Shown: piece by piece, positions 33,769-43,985 of the stretch | Layout: every line of letters starts with the position of its first letter | How positions within the stretch are numbered: position 1 is the stretch's first letter | Assembly (NCBI GenBank): GCA_036747295.1 | Contig: DAIOCN010000003.1 | Location: forward strand, 62,001 to 126,000 | Direction: 5' to 3' | Source of the DNA: UBA4736 sp002404015 | GTDB taxonomy: Bacteria > Chloroflexota > Dormibacteria > Dormibacterales > Dormibacteraceae | DNA length: 64,000 nucleotides | The notes under the pieces: generated by a model | Told to the model about the DNA's origin: nothing | The model's database searches: none | The model's input: only the letters and a program-made list of their open reading frames with translations | Program-made: the position numbers and the translations under genes

Positions 33769-34691
33769 AGGACTCCCTTGTCATCGCCAACCCCGCGTCG
33801 GCCGGCGGCCGCACCGGCAAGCGCTGGGCCGACATCGCGGCCGGGCTCCGGGCCGCCGGTCTGGACTTCGACTACGCCCTCACCACTCGTGCCCTGGAGG
33901 CGACCGAGTTCTCGCGCAAGGCGGTCAAGGAAGGCCGGTCGCTGGTGGTCGCGGCCGGCGGCGACGGCACGATCAACGAGGTCGCCAACGGCTTCTTCGA
34001 GAACGGCGAGCCGATCCCCGCGCAGGCCCGTTTCGGCGTCCTGCCGACCGGCACGGGCGGCGACTTCCGGCGCACCTTCGGGCTCCCCGTGGACATGGCC
34101 GAGGCCGGCCGGATGCTGGTTGTCGGGAAGTCCCGCCGCATCGACGTTGGTCGGGTGACTTTCACGGCGCCGGGCGGTGGCCAGGGCCTCCGCCACTTCG
34201 TCAACATCGCCGACGCCGGGGTCGGCGGCGAGGTGATCAACCGTGTCAATCGCGGCCGCAAGCTGATCAACGGCGAGGTCACCTTCTACCTGGCATCGGT
34301 GCGGACGCTGCTGGGCTGGCGGAACAAGCCGATGCACGTCGAGATCGACGGGGTGGAACGCGACCTCGTGGCCCAGCAGGTGGTGGTGGCCAACTGCCGC
34401 TACTACGGCGGCGGCATGATGATCGCCCCCGCCGCGATCCCGGACGACGGCCTGCTGGACGTGATCCTGAGCGGCGACCTGGGAACCCTGGAGTGGATAC
34501 GCGGACTCGGCGACATCCGCAACGGCCGCCAGTTCGACAAGCCCAACCCGAAGCTCGAGCACCTACTGGCCCGGAAGGTCGTGGTGACCTCGCCGCAGAC
34601 CGTCCACCTCGACGTCGACGGCGAGGGCCCCGGCGTGCTGCCCGCCACGTTCGAGGTCATGCCGAGCGTCCTGGACCTCGTCTGTCCTTGA
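33765..34691 (+). CDS. Diacylglycerol kinase-family lipid kinase
   Basis: DAGK-catalytic-domain protein of 308 residues (YegS/DgkB/BmrU type). It has SLVIANPASAGGRTGKRW, the nucleotide-binding VVAAGGDGTINEVANGF, FGVLPTGTGGDF and NIADAGVGGEV. It should phosphorylate a lipid such as diacylglycerol; the exact substrate is unknown. GTG 33765 overlaps the preceding gene as GTGA, making a two-gene operon. Confidence 0.9.
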   Translation: MKDSLVIANPASAGGRTGKRWADIAAGLRAAGLDFDYALTTRALEATEFSRKAVKEGRSLVVAAGGDGTINEVANGFFENGEPIPAQARFGVLPTGTGGDFRRTFGLPVDMAEAGRMLVVGKSRRIDVGRVTFTAPGGGQGLRHFVNIADAGVGGEVINRVNRGRKLINGEVTFYLASVRTLLGWRNKPMHVEIDGVERDLVAQQVVVANCRYYGGGMMIAPAAIPDDGLLDVILSGDLGTLEWIRGLGDIRNGRQFDKPNPKLEHLLARKVVVTSPQTVHLDVDGEGPGVLPATFEVMPSVLDLVCP

Positions 34692-34724
34692 CGCGGATCC
34701 ACCAGGCTTGAACCCGGATCCGGC

Positions 34725-36224
34725 TTGACGCGCGGGATCGTCGCGACGCCGCACCACCTGGCCTCGGAGGCCGGGGCCCATGTCCTGCGGGAGGGCGGCA
34801 ACGCCGTCGACGCCGCCGTGGCCGCGAACGCCGTTCTCTGCGTCGTGTATCCGCACATGACCTCGATCGGCGGCGACCTCTTCGCTATGGTCTGGCCGGC
34901 GGGCGCCGGGGCCCCGGTCGGCCTCGAGGGCGCCGGCCGCTCAGGCTCCAACGCCTCCCTCGAGGCGGTGAGGCGGCTGGGCCACGAGCGGATGCCCGCG
35001 ACCGGCCCGCTGACGGTCACCGTGCCGGGCACCGTCGCCGCCTGGGGCGCCCTCATCGAGCGCTACGGGACCCTCGGCCTGGCGCCCCTGATGGAGCCGG
35101 CGGCGGCCCACGCGCGGGACGGCTACGTGGTCACCGAGAACCTCTCCCGGGCGCTCCACGAGAACTTCGAGTGGCTGCAGGAGGACCCGGCGGCGCAGCG
35201 CCTGCTGCCGCCCATGAAGGCCGGGATGACGCTCCGCAACCCGGAGTTGGCTGAGACGCTGACGGCGATCGGCCGCAGCGGATTCATCGAGTTCTACAGG
35301 GGCGAGATCGGCAAGGCCATCGTGCGGACGCTGGAGGCCAGGGGCGGCCTGCTGGCGGCGACCGACCTGGGCTCCCATCGCTCGGTCTGGGTCGACCCCA
35401 TCGCCTTTCCCTACCGCGACCTGACCGTCTACGAGATGCCGCCCCCCAGCCAGGGCCTGGTTGCAGCCGGCATGCTGGTCCGCCTGGCCCGGCTCGGGGC
35501 TGAGCGCCTGCGCCCCGGCCTCGGCTTCGCCCGGGAGCTGGTCCGGGTCCGCGACCAGGTCTACGCCCTGCGCGATCGCCTGATCGGCGACCCCGGCTTC
35601 GCCGAGGTACCGGTGGGCCCGTTCCTCGACCCCGACTTCGACGCCGGGGGTGGGGGAGAGGCCATCCCCGAGGGCGACACCATCTACCTCTGCGCCGCCG
35701 ACGAGCATGGCAACCTGGTCTCGCTCATCCAGAGCGTGGCCAACGCGTTCGGCTCCGGGGTGATCGCCGAGGGCACCGGGGTGGTCCTCCAGAACCGCGG
35801 CGTCTACTTCAGCCTGGACCCCGGCCACGTGAACCGCCTTGAGCCCGGCAAGAAGACGATGCACACGCTGATCCCGGCCCTGGCCGGCCGGGGCGGCCGG
35901 CCCTGGGCCGCTTTCGGCAACATGGGCGCCGACGGCCAGCCCCAGTTCCAGGCACAGGTGTTCGTAGGTCTGGCGGACCTGGGCCTGGATCCCCAGGCTG
36001 CGGTGGCGGCCCCTCGGCTGCGGGTCCCGGCGGGCGGCGGCGGCCTCTGGGTCGAGGCGGACTACCCCGAGGCGCTGGAGATCGCGCGCGCCCTGAACGC
36101 TGAGCTGAAGCCCCCGCGCAGCTCGCTCTTCGGCCACGCCCAGGCCATCGTGGTCGACGGCCCAGGGGCCTGGCGGGGCGGGGCGGACCCCCGCGCGGAC
36201 GGGTCGGTCGCGGCAGCCGAATAG
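34725..36224 (+). CDS. Gamma-glutamyltransferase family protein
   Basis: Ntn-hydrolase of 499 residues related to gamma-glutamyltranspeptidases of the YwrD/GGT-like branch. It shows ASEAGAHVLREGGNAVDAAVAA, MTSIGGDLF, PPPSQGL, and the predicted autoprocessing site EGDTIYLCAADEHGNLVSLIQS, where the threonine would become the N-terminal nucleophile. No signal peptide is evident, unlike classical secreted GGT, so it is probably cytoplasmic. TTG 34725 is the start. It shares no obvious pathway with the adjacent lipid genes. Confidence 0.88.
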   Translation: MTRGIVATPHHLASEAGAHVLREGGNAVDAAVAANAVLCVVYPHMTSIGGDLFAMVWPAGAGAPVGLEGAGRSGSNASLEAVRRLGHERMPATGPLTVTVPGTVAAWGALIERYGTLGLAPLMEPAAAHARDGYVVTENLSRALHENFEWLQEDPAAQRLLPPMKAGMTLRNPELAETLTAIGRSGFIEFYRGEIGKAIVRTLEARGGLLAATDLGSHRSVWVDPIAFPYRDLTVYEMPPPSQGLVAAGMLVRLARLGAERLRPGLGFARELVRVRDQVYALRDRLIGDPGFAEVPVGPFLDPDFDAGGGGEAIPEGDTIYLCAADEHGNLVSLIQSVANAFGSGVIAEGTGVVLQNRGVYFSLDPGHVNRLEPGKKTMHTLIPALAGRGGRPWAAFGNMGADGQPQFQAQVFVGLADLGLDPQAAVAAPRLRVPAGGGGLWVEADYPEALEIARALNAELKPPRSSLFGHAQAIVVDGPGAWRGGADPRADGSVAAAE

Positions 36225-36234
36225 CGGCCGCCCG

Positions 36235-36240
36235 TATAAT
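36235..36240 (+). promoter_or_regulatory. Candidate -10 element of rpsO
   Basis: A perfect TATAAT lies 11 bases before the rpsO TTG start with no Shine-Dalgarno sequence between them. This is the best -10 match in the window and implies a short leader. No clear -35 is seen. Confidence 0.55.
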
Positions 36241-36251
36241 CACCGTTCGGT

Positions 36252-36521
36252 TTGGCAGTAGAAGGCGAGGTCAAGGAGCGACTGATCGGGGAGCACAAGC
36301 TCCACGATGGAGACACGGGTTCACCCGAGGTCCAGGTCGCCATCTTCTCGGAGCGCATCAACCAGCTCACGGAGCACTTGAAGGCGAACCAGAAGGACCA
36401 TCACTCACGGCGCGGCCTGCTCCTCCTGGTGGGCAAGCGCCGTCGCCTGCTGAACTACCTGCAGCGAAACGACGTGGAGCGCTACCGCGCTCTGATCGCG
36501 AAGCTCGGGATCAGGAGATAG
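36252..36521 (+). CDS. rpsO: 30S ribosomal protein S15
   Basis: Primary 16S rRNA-binding protein of 89 residues with HDGDTGSPEVQVAIFSERINQLTEHLK and DHHSRRGLLLLVGKRRRLLNYL. The TTG start gives MAVEGEVKERLI. It is followed by a strong terminator and then pnp, the usual rpsO-pnp order. Confidence 0.96.
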   Translation: MAVEGEVKERLIGEHKLHDGDTGSPEVQVAIFSERINQLTEHLKANQKDHHSRRGLLLLVGKRRRLLNYLQRNDVERYRALIAKLGIRR

Positions 36522-36526
36522 TCAAC

Positions 36527-36559
36527 CGAGCGGCCCGAGGGGTCGCTCGACATTTTTTT
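36527..36559 (+). terminator. Intrinsic terminator after rpsO
   Basis: CGAGCGGCC (36527-36535) pairs with GGTCGCTCG (36541-36549), including one G-U pair, around CGAGG, followed by ACA and seven T residues. It would uncouple rpsO from pnp, with partial read-through possible. Confidence 0.85.
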
Positions 36560-36646
36560 GGGGGGCTCAGGCCCTTAGCAATTGGTTTCGAGGTACGCCT
36601 CGACGGCAGCTGCTAGAGACCTGGCCTCCCGTTGGAGGTATTGCAC

Positions 36647-38875
36647 GTGGCAGTAGTCACGAAAACATTCGAACTTGCCGGAAGGCAGATCAAGATCGAG
36701 GCGGGCAGCGTCGCCGAGCAGGCGAGCGGGGCCGTCCTGATCCGCTCCGGGGACACCGTCGTGCTCAGCACGGCGATGATGTCCAAGGAGCCGCGGGAGG
36801 GCATCGACTTCTTCCCCCTCACCTGCGACTACGAGGAGAAGATGTACGCCGCCGGCAAGATCCCAGGCGGCTTCATCCGGCGTGAGGGCCGGCCCTCGGA
36901 GCAGGCGATCCTGACGGCCCGGCTCACCGACCGGCCGATCCGGCCGCTGTTTCCCGACGGCTTCCGCAACGACGTCCAGGTGGTCTCGACCGTTCTCTCG
37001 GTGGACCAGGAGGTCGACCCCTCGATCCTGGCGATCAACGGCGCCTCGGCGGCCCTGACGATCTCGGACATTCCCTTCCAGGGCCCCATCGGGGCCGTAC
37101 GGATGGGTTACTTCGACGGGCACCTGGTCGTCAACCCGCCCATGGGCGACATGGAGCGCTCCGAACTGGACCTGGTGGTTGCGGGCACCCAGGACGCGAT
37201 CCTGATGGTGGAGGCGGGCGCCAAGGGCGTCAGCGAGCAGGTCGTGGTGGACGCCCTCGAGATGGCGCACGAATCGATCGGCCGGATCTGCGAGGCCCTG
37301 CACGCGCTGCGGGCGGAGGCCGGCAAGCCGAAGTTCGAGTTCACGCCGCCCCAGTACGACCCGGAGATCGTGCAGGCGGTCAACGAGGCCGTTGGCGACC
37401 GGCTCGACGAGGTCGCCTACGGCCCCGACAAGGCGGAGCGGGAAGCCCGGATCTCAGCCTTCAAGAAGGAGGTCAAGGCCAGGCTTCTCGAGCGCTTCGC
37501 GGACCAGGGCGACCTGATCTCGACGCTGTTCGAGAAGAAGCTGAAGGACCGCGTCCGCCAGCGCGTCATCGAGGAGGGCGTCCGCGTCGACGGCCGCGGC
37601 ACCAAGGACATCCGCGAGATCACCGTCCAGGTGGGCGTGCTGCCCCGGGCGCACGGGTCCGGCATGTTCAAGCGCGGCCAGACCCAGGCCCTGACTGTGC
37701 TCACCCTGGGCACCATGGGCGACGCCCAGAAGCTCGACAACATCGGGCTCGAGGTTTCCAAGCGCTACATGCACCACTACAACATGCCGCCCTTCTCGAC
37801 CGGCGAGGCCAAGCCGCTGCGCAGCCCCGGCCGCCGCGAGATCGGCCACGGCGCGCTCGCCGAGCGGGCGCTGCTGCCGGTGATCCCCACTCTGGAGGAA
37901 TGGCCCTACACGATGCGGCTGGTCTCCGAGATCCTCTCCTCGAACGGATCCACGTCGATGGCCGCGGTCTGCGGCTCGACGCTCGCCCTGATGGACGGCG
38001 GCGTGCCGATCAAGGCGCCCGTTGGCGGCATCGCCATGGGGCTCGTGACGCGCGAGGGCAAGTACGCGATCCTTACCGACATCCAGGGCGTCGAGGACGC
38101 CCTCGGGGACATGGACTTCAAGGTCGCCGGCACCAAGGACGGCATTACGGCGCTCCAGATGGACATCAAGATCAAGGGCCTCACCAGGGAGGTCATGGGC
38201 CAGGCCCTGGAGCAGGCGCGCGAGGCGCGCATGCACGTGCTCGGCAAGATGCTGGAGGTCATCCCCGAGCCGCGCCGCGAGATGAGCCCCCACTCGCCCC
38301 GGATCACCACCATCCAGATCAACCCGGACAAGATCCGCGAGATCATCGGTCCGGGAGGCAAGATCATCCGAAAGATCGTGGAGGAGACCGGCGTCCAGAT
38401 CGACGTCGAGGACGACGGCCGAGTCTTCATCGCCTCCACGGACCAGGAGGGCGCCCAGAAGGCGATCGACTGGATCAAGGGCATCACCGACGAGGTCGAG
38501 GTGGGCAAGATCTACCGCGGCAAGGTCGTGCGGATCATGCCCTTCGGAGCCTTCGTCGAGGTGCTGCCCAACCAGGACGGGCTGGTCCACATCTCGCAGC
38601 TCACTGACCGCCGGGTGGACCGGGTCGAAGAGGTCATGAACGTGGGTGACGAGATCATGGTCAAGGCGGTCGAGATCGACGACAAGGGCCGCCTCAACCT
38701 GAGTCGCCAGAAGGCCCTGGAGGAGCTAGAGTCCAGCGGCCAGCCGGCCAACGAGAAGATCGACCCGGCGGTCATGGCGGACGCCCTCTCCAGGCCGCCC
38801 GAGCCACCGCGCGAGCGGAGCGGCTTCGGCGGCAACCGCGGCGGCGGCGGTGGCCGCGACCGCGGCCGGCGCTAG
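36647..38875 (+). CDS. pnp: Polyribonucleotide nucleotidyltransferase (PNPase)
   Basis: Phosphorolytic 3'-5' exoribonuclease of about 742 residues. The two RNase PH-like domains are separated by an alpha-helical domain; the first shows GRREGRPSEQAILTARLTDRPIRPLF-type sequence and the second the catalytic TGEAKPLRSPGRREIGHGALAERAL. The KH (IREIIGPGGKIIRKI) and S1 (YRGKVVRIMPFGAFVEV) domains follow, with a Gly/Arg-rich tail. GTG 36647 has GGAGGT 7 bases upstream; TTG 36632 overlaps that Shine-Dalgarno sequence and is rejected. Confidence 0.96.
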   Translation: MAVVTKTFELAGRQIKIEAGSVAEQASGAVLIRSGDTVVLSTAMMSKEPREGIDFFPLTCDYEEKMYAAGKIPGGFIRREGRPSEQAILTARLTDRPIRPLFPDGFRNDVQVVSTVLSVDQEVDPSILAINGASAALTISDIPFQGPIGAVRMGYFDGHLVVNPPMGDMERSELDLVVAGTQDAILMVEAGAKGVSEQVVVDALEMAHESIGRICEALHALRAEAGKPKFEFTPPQYDPEIVQAVNEAVGDRLDEVAYGPDKAEREARISAFKKEVKARLLERFADQGDLISTLFEKKLKDRVRQRVIEEGVRVDGRGTKDIREITVQVGVLPRAHGSGMFKRGQTQALTVLTLGTMGDAQKLDNIGLEVSKRYMHHYNMPPFSTGEAKPLRSPGRREIGHGALAERALLPVIPTLEEWPYTMRLVSEILSSNGSTSMAAVCGSTLALMDGGVPIKAPVGGIAMGLVTREGKYAILTDIQGVEDALGDMDFKVAGTKDGITALQMDIKIKGLTREVMGQALEQAREARMHVLGKMLEVIPEPRREMSPHSPRITTIQINPDKIREIIGPGGKIIRKIVEETGVQIDVEDDGRVFIASTDQEGAQKAIDWIKGITDEVEVGKIYRGKVVRIMPFGAFVEVLPNQDGLVHISQLTDRRVDRVEEVMNVGDEIMVKAVEIDDKGRLNLSRQKALEELESSGQPANEKIDPAVMADALSRPPEPPRERSGFGGNRGGGGGRDRGRR

Positions 38876-38893
38876 ACGAGACTGGTCAAAGAT

Positions 38894-38924
38894 GGGGGCG
38901 GGCCCGAGCGGCCCGCCCCCTTTT
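38894..38924 (+). terminator. Intrinsic terminator after pnp
   Basis: A perfect 11-base stem, GGGGGCGGGCC (38894-38904) with GGCCCGCCCCC (38910-38920), has a CGAGC loop and is followed by TTTT. Confidence 0.92.
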
Positions 38925-38995
38925 CACGCCCGAAGACGCTCCGCGCCAGGCGATTCCGCTGCTGCTTGGATGCGGCTGACCGCTAACCTTCGTCC

Positions 38996-39730
38996 ATGAT
39001 CCGAGTCGCGCTGGCAGGCAGCCGGGGCAAGGTGGGCCAGGAGATGGCCCGGGCGCTCGCCACCGAGCCCGACCTCGAGCTCGTCGGCGGGGTTGACATC
39101 GGAGACGACCTGGCCGAGCTCCTGCGGGACTCCGGGGCCCAGGTCCTGGTGGACTTCACGCATCCCTCAGCCGCGCTCGACAACGCCCTGCTGGCGGTCC
39201 AGCACGGCGCGGCGCCTGTGGTGGGGACGACCGGCATCCCCCCGGATGGGGTCGACCGCCTGGAGGCGGCCTGCAACGCGAAGGGGGTGGGAGGGATCGT
39301 CGCCCCCAACTTCGCCGTCGGCGCGGTGGTCATGATGTGGCTGGCCGAGAAGGCGGCGCCCTACTTCGCGGCGGCCGAGGTGATCGAGCTCCACCACGAC
39401 CAGAAGGCGGACGCCCCGTCGGGCACCGCGCTGGCCACCGCGCGCCGGCTGGCGGCCAGGGCGAAGTTCTCCTACCGGGGCGCGGACAAGGTGACGCTGG
39501 AGCACACGCGGGGCGGCATGGAAGGCAACGTGGGCATCCACTCGGTGCGCCTGCCCGGCCTGGTCGCCGACCAGGAGGTCCTCTTCGGGCTGCCAGGCCA
39601 GTCGCTCACGATCACGCACCGCACCACCAGCCGGGAAGCCTTCGTGCCCGGCGTCCTGCTCGCAATCCGCAAGGTGAGCTCGGGACCGGGCTTCTATCGG
39701 GCCTTGGACCAGCTCCTCGGCCTCGTATAA
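38996..39730 (+). CDS. dapB: 4-hydroxy-tetrahydrodipicolinate reductase
   Basis: Reduces the dapA product in diaminopimelate/lysine synthesis. The 244-residue protein has a Rossmann motif (VALAGSRGKVG), VVGTTGIPP, and the catalytic ELHHDQKADAPSGTAL. ATG 38996 follows TAACCT (38984-38989) by 6 bases, consistent with a leaderless transcript. It begins the dapB-asd-dapA cluster. Confidence 0.94.
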   Translation: MIRVALAGSRGKVGQEMARALATEPDLELVGGVDIGDDLAELLRDSGAQVLVDFTHPSAALDNALLAVQHGAAPVVGTTGIPPDGVDRLEAACNAKGVGGIVAPNFAVGAVVMMWLAEKAAPYFAAAEVIELHHDQKADAPSGTALATARRLAARAKFSYRGADKVTLEHTRGGMEGNVGIHSVRLPGLVADQEVLFGLPGQSLTITHRTTSREAFVPGVLLAIRKVSSGPGFYRALDQLLGLV

Positions 39731-39748
39731 ATGCCCCTCTCCCGGCGG

Positions 39749-39754
39749 TAAACT
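39749..39754 (+). promoter_or_regulatory. Candidate -10 element of asd
   Basis: TAAACT lies 6 bases before the asd ATG. A normal distance from the -10 to the transcription start would put +1 at or beside the A of ATG, so the mRNA would be leaderless. No Shine-Dalgarno sequence is present. The same GGTAAACT precedes infB. Confidence 0.45.
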
Positions 39755-39760
39755 CGTGCG

Positions 39761-40786
39761 ATGAGTTCTCCCTCCCATGGATTGAGCGTCGCCGTCGTTG
39801 GGGCGACCGGCATGGTCGGTCGCGAGATGTTCCGCGTGCTGAACCAGCGGAACTTCCCGATGGGCAAGCTCAAGGCGCTGGCGTCCGAGCGCTCCGTGGG
39901 ACATGAGGTCGCGTTCAACGGCACCCGGGTCTTCGTGGAGAAGCTGGACGAGGACTCTTTCCGCGACGTCGACCTGGCGCTCTTCAGCGCGGGCTCGGAC
40001 ATATCCCTGATGTTCGCGCCGGTGGCCGTCGAGTCGGGCGCGCTGGTGATCGACAACTCCAGCGCGTGGCGCATGAAGGAGAACGTGCCCCTGGTCGTCC
40101 CCGAAGTCAACCCGGAGGACATCCGCGAGAACGAGGGCATCATCGCCAACCCCAACTGCTGCGCGATCCCCCTGACTGTCGTGCTGGAGCCTCTGCGCAA
40201 GCGGGCCGGGCTGGAGCGCGTGCTGATCTCCACTTACCAGTCCGCCTCCGGCGCCGGCAAAGCGCTGGTCCAGGAGCTCGAGGAGCAGACGGCCGCCATC
40301 GCGGCCGGCCGCACCCCCGAGGTGAACGTCTACTCGCACCAGCTCGCCTACAACGTGGTGCCGGGCGGCTGGAAACCGGAGCAGGAGGGCTACAACGAGG
40401 AGGAGATCAAGATCGTCACCGAGACCCGAAAGATCCTCCACGAGCCCGAGCTGCGGATCGCCGCGACCTGCGTGCGGGTCCCGGTCCCGATCAGCCACGG
40501 CGAGTCCGTCTTCGTGGAGACGCGGGAGATGATCACCGCCTCGCAGGCCCGCGAGCTGCTCGGCAGCGCGCCCGGCATCGTCGTGGAGGACGACCCTAGG
40601 GCCCGAATCTTCCCGACGCCAGCCGAGGTCGCCGGCAAGGACGAGGTCTACGTGGGGCGGATCCGAAACGACCTTTCCTGCAGCCACGGGCTGGCGCTCT
40701 GGGTCGTCTCGGACAACCTGCGCAAAGGTGCCGCGCTCAACGCGGTCCAGATCGCCGAGCGGGCGGTCGAGATGGGAGTGATTTAG
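39761..40786 (+). CDS. asd: Aspartate-semialdehyde dehydrogenase
   Basis: Converts aspartyl phosphate to aspartate semialdehyde, the branch point to lysine, threonine and methionine. The 341-residue protein has the NADP motif VAVVGATGMVGREM, catalytic cysteine in NPNCCAIP, and STYQSASGAGK. ATG 39761 is chosen. It is 2 bases before the dapA start, so the two are cotranscribed. Confidence 0.96.
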   Translation: MSSPSHGLSVAVVGATGMVGREMFRVLNQRNFPMGKLKALASERSVGHEVAFNGTRVFVEKLDEDSFRDVDLALFSAGSDISLMFAPVAVESGALVIDNSSAWRMKENVPLVVPEVNPEDIRENEGIIANPNCCAIPLTVVLEPLRKRAGLERVLISTYQSASGAGKALVQELEEQTAAIAAGRTPEVNVYSHQLAYNVVPGGWKPEQEGYNEEEIKIVTETRKILHEPELRIAATCVRVPVPISHGESVFVETREMITASQARELLGSAPGIVVEDDPRARIFPTPAEVAGKDEVYVGRIRNDLSCSHGLALWVVSDNLRKGAALNAVQIAERAVEMGVI

Positions 40787-40788
40787 AG

Positions 40789-41694
40789 ATGCCTGAGATC
40801 GGGCGCCTGCTGACCGCGATGATCACGCCGTTCCACGAGGACGGCTCGGTGAACTACGAGGCCGCCCAGCAGCTGGCCAGGCAGCTCGTCGAGGACGGCT
40901 CCGACGGCCTCGTGGTCGCGGGCTCGACCGGCGAGGCGGCGACCCTGAGCGACGACGAGAAGATCCGGTTGGTCGAGCTCGTCAAACAGGCCATCCCCGG
41001 TCGCAGCGTGGTGGCCGGGACAGGCGGCAACGACACCCGGCACTCGGTCGAGCTGTCGGAGCGGGCCATGAAGGCGGGCGCCGACGCCCTCCTTGGCGTC
41101 GTGCCCTACTACAACAAGCCACCCCAGGAAGGGATGTACGAGCACTTCAAGGCGATGAGCCAGGTGGGCCCGCTGATCATGTACAACATCGTCGGCCGGA
41201 CCGCCGTCAACATGACCGCCGAGACCACCCTGCGCTGCGCCGGTGAGCCGGGCATCATCGGCGTCAAAGAGGCCAGCGGCAACCTGGACCAGATGGGCTT
41301 CGTCTGTGCCGGCAAGCCGGCCGGCTTCAAGGTCTGGTCCGGCGACGACAGCTTCACGCTGCCTCTTATGGCGGTGGGTGGCTACGGCGTCATCTGCGTC
41401 GTCTCCCACCTCGCGGGCCGGGCCATGAAGCGGCTCATCGAGGCGCACCTGGCGGGAGACAATGACGCGGCGCGGGAGATCCACCTGGGCCTGCTGCCGG
41501 TGATCCGGACTCTCATGAGCACCGCTTCCAACCCGGTTCCCCTGAAGTCGGCGATGAACGCGCTGGGCTTCCCGGCCGGGCCCCTCCGGCTGCCCCTGAC
41601 GCCCCTGCCTCCGGCCGATCTGGAGAAGGTGATGAAGGACGTACGCGCAGCCGGCGAGTTGATCAGCTTCAAGAGCGGAGTCAGAGTCGCTTAG
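40789..41694 (+). CDS. dapA: 4-hydroxy-tetrahydrodipicolinate synthase
   Basis: Condenses pyruvate with aspartate semialdehyde. The 301-residue TIM barrel has GSTGEAATLSDDEK, the proton-relay tyrosine in VVPYYNKPPQEG, and the Schiff-base lysine in IIGVKEASGN. ATG 40789 is chosen. It is followed 4 bases after its stop by the CTG start proposed for udg, in the order asd-dapA-[udg]-rnj. Confidence 0.96.
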   Translation: MPEIGRLLTAMITPFHEDGSVNYEAAQQLARQLVEDGSDGLVVAGSTGEAATLSDDEKIRLVELVKQAIPGRSVVAGTGGNDTRHSVELSERAMKAGADALLGVVPYYNKPPQEGMYEHFKAMSQVGPLIMYNIVGRTAVNMTAETTLRCAGEPGIIGVKEASGNLDQMGFVCAGKPAGFKVWSGDDSFTLPLMAVGGYGVICVVSHLAGRAMKRLIEAHLAGDNDAAREIHLGLLPVIRTLMSTASNPVPLKSAMNALGFPAGPLRLPLTPLPPADLEKVMKDVRAAGELISFKSGVRVA

Positions 41695-41698
41695 CGAG

Positions 41699-42307
41699 CT
41701 GGAGGAACTCCACGCGCAGGTCCGCGCCTGCACGCGTTGCGGCCTCCATTCCACGCGCACCCACGCGGTGCCCGGCACCGGCCCGGTGCCGGCCGACGTG
41801 ATGATCGTGGGCGAGGCGCCCGGCTTCAACGAGGACATGCAGGGGTTGCCGTTCGTGGGCGCCGCCGGCAAGCTGCTGGACACGCTGCTGGCCCGCATCG
41901 GACTGGGCCGGGAGACCGTGTTCATCACCAACGTGCTCAAGTGCCGGCCGCCCCAGAACCGGGATCCGATGCCCAACGAGGCCGAGGCCTGCCTGCCCTA
42001 CCTGCGCGCTCAGTTCAAGCTGGTGCAGCCGAAGGCAGTGGTCATCCTGGGCCGCCACGCGCTGGAACGCATGCTGCCCGGCATCGGCCCCATCTCGCGG
42101 GTGCACGGTGAGTTCTTCGAACGCTCCGGGGTGGCCTTCATGCCCGTCTACCACCCGGCAGCGGCGCTCCACAACGGCGCGCTGGTCAAGGACCTGGAGG
42201 CCGACTTCGACAAGGTCCGCTCGTACCTGGACCGCGTCCTCGCCCCGCCTCCGCCGCCCGAGCCGGTGGCGACCACCGCCGAGCCCGAGCAGCTCCCGCT
42301 GATCTAG
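41699..42307 (+). CDS. udg: Family 4 uracil-DNA glycosylase (4Fe-4S)
   Basis: Removes uracil from DNA. The 202-residue protein has N-terminal cluster ligands in ACTRCGLHSTR, the active-site motif GEAPGFNEDMQGLPFVG, further cysteine KCRPPQNRDP, and the C-terminal active-site motif VYHPAAALHN. The frame is closed by TGA at 41660. Between it and GTG 41768 the only NTG codon is CTG 41699. GTG 41768 would delete the first two cluster cysteines, so CTG 41699 is the likely start. No clear Shine-Dalgarno sequence; coupling to dapA is likely. A Pro/Glu-rich tail follows the fold. Confidence 0.9.
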   Translation: MEELHAQVRACTRCGLHSTRTHAVPGTGPVPADVMIVGEAPGFNEDMQGLPFVGAAGKLLDTLLARIGLGRETVFITNVLKCRPPQNRDPMPNEAEACLPYLRAQFKLVQPKAVVILGRHALERMLPGIGPISRVHGEFFERSGVAFMPVYHPAAALHNGALVKDLEADFDKVRSYLDRVLAPPPPPEPVATTAEPEQLPLI

Positions 42308-42310
42308 CCG

Positions 42311-43957
<1,647 letters not shown>

Positions 43958-43985
43958 CGGCGACCACCAGGCTCGGCGGGCGCTC

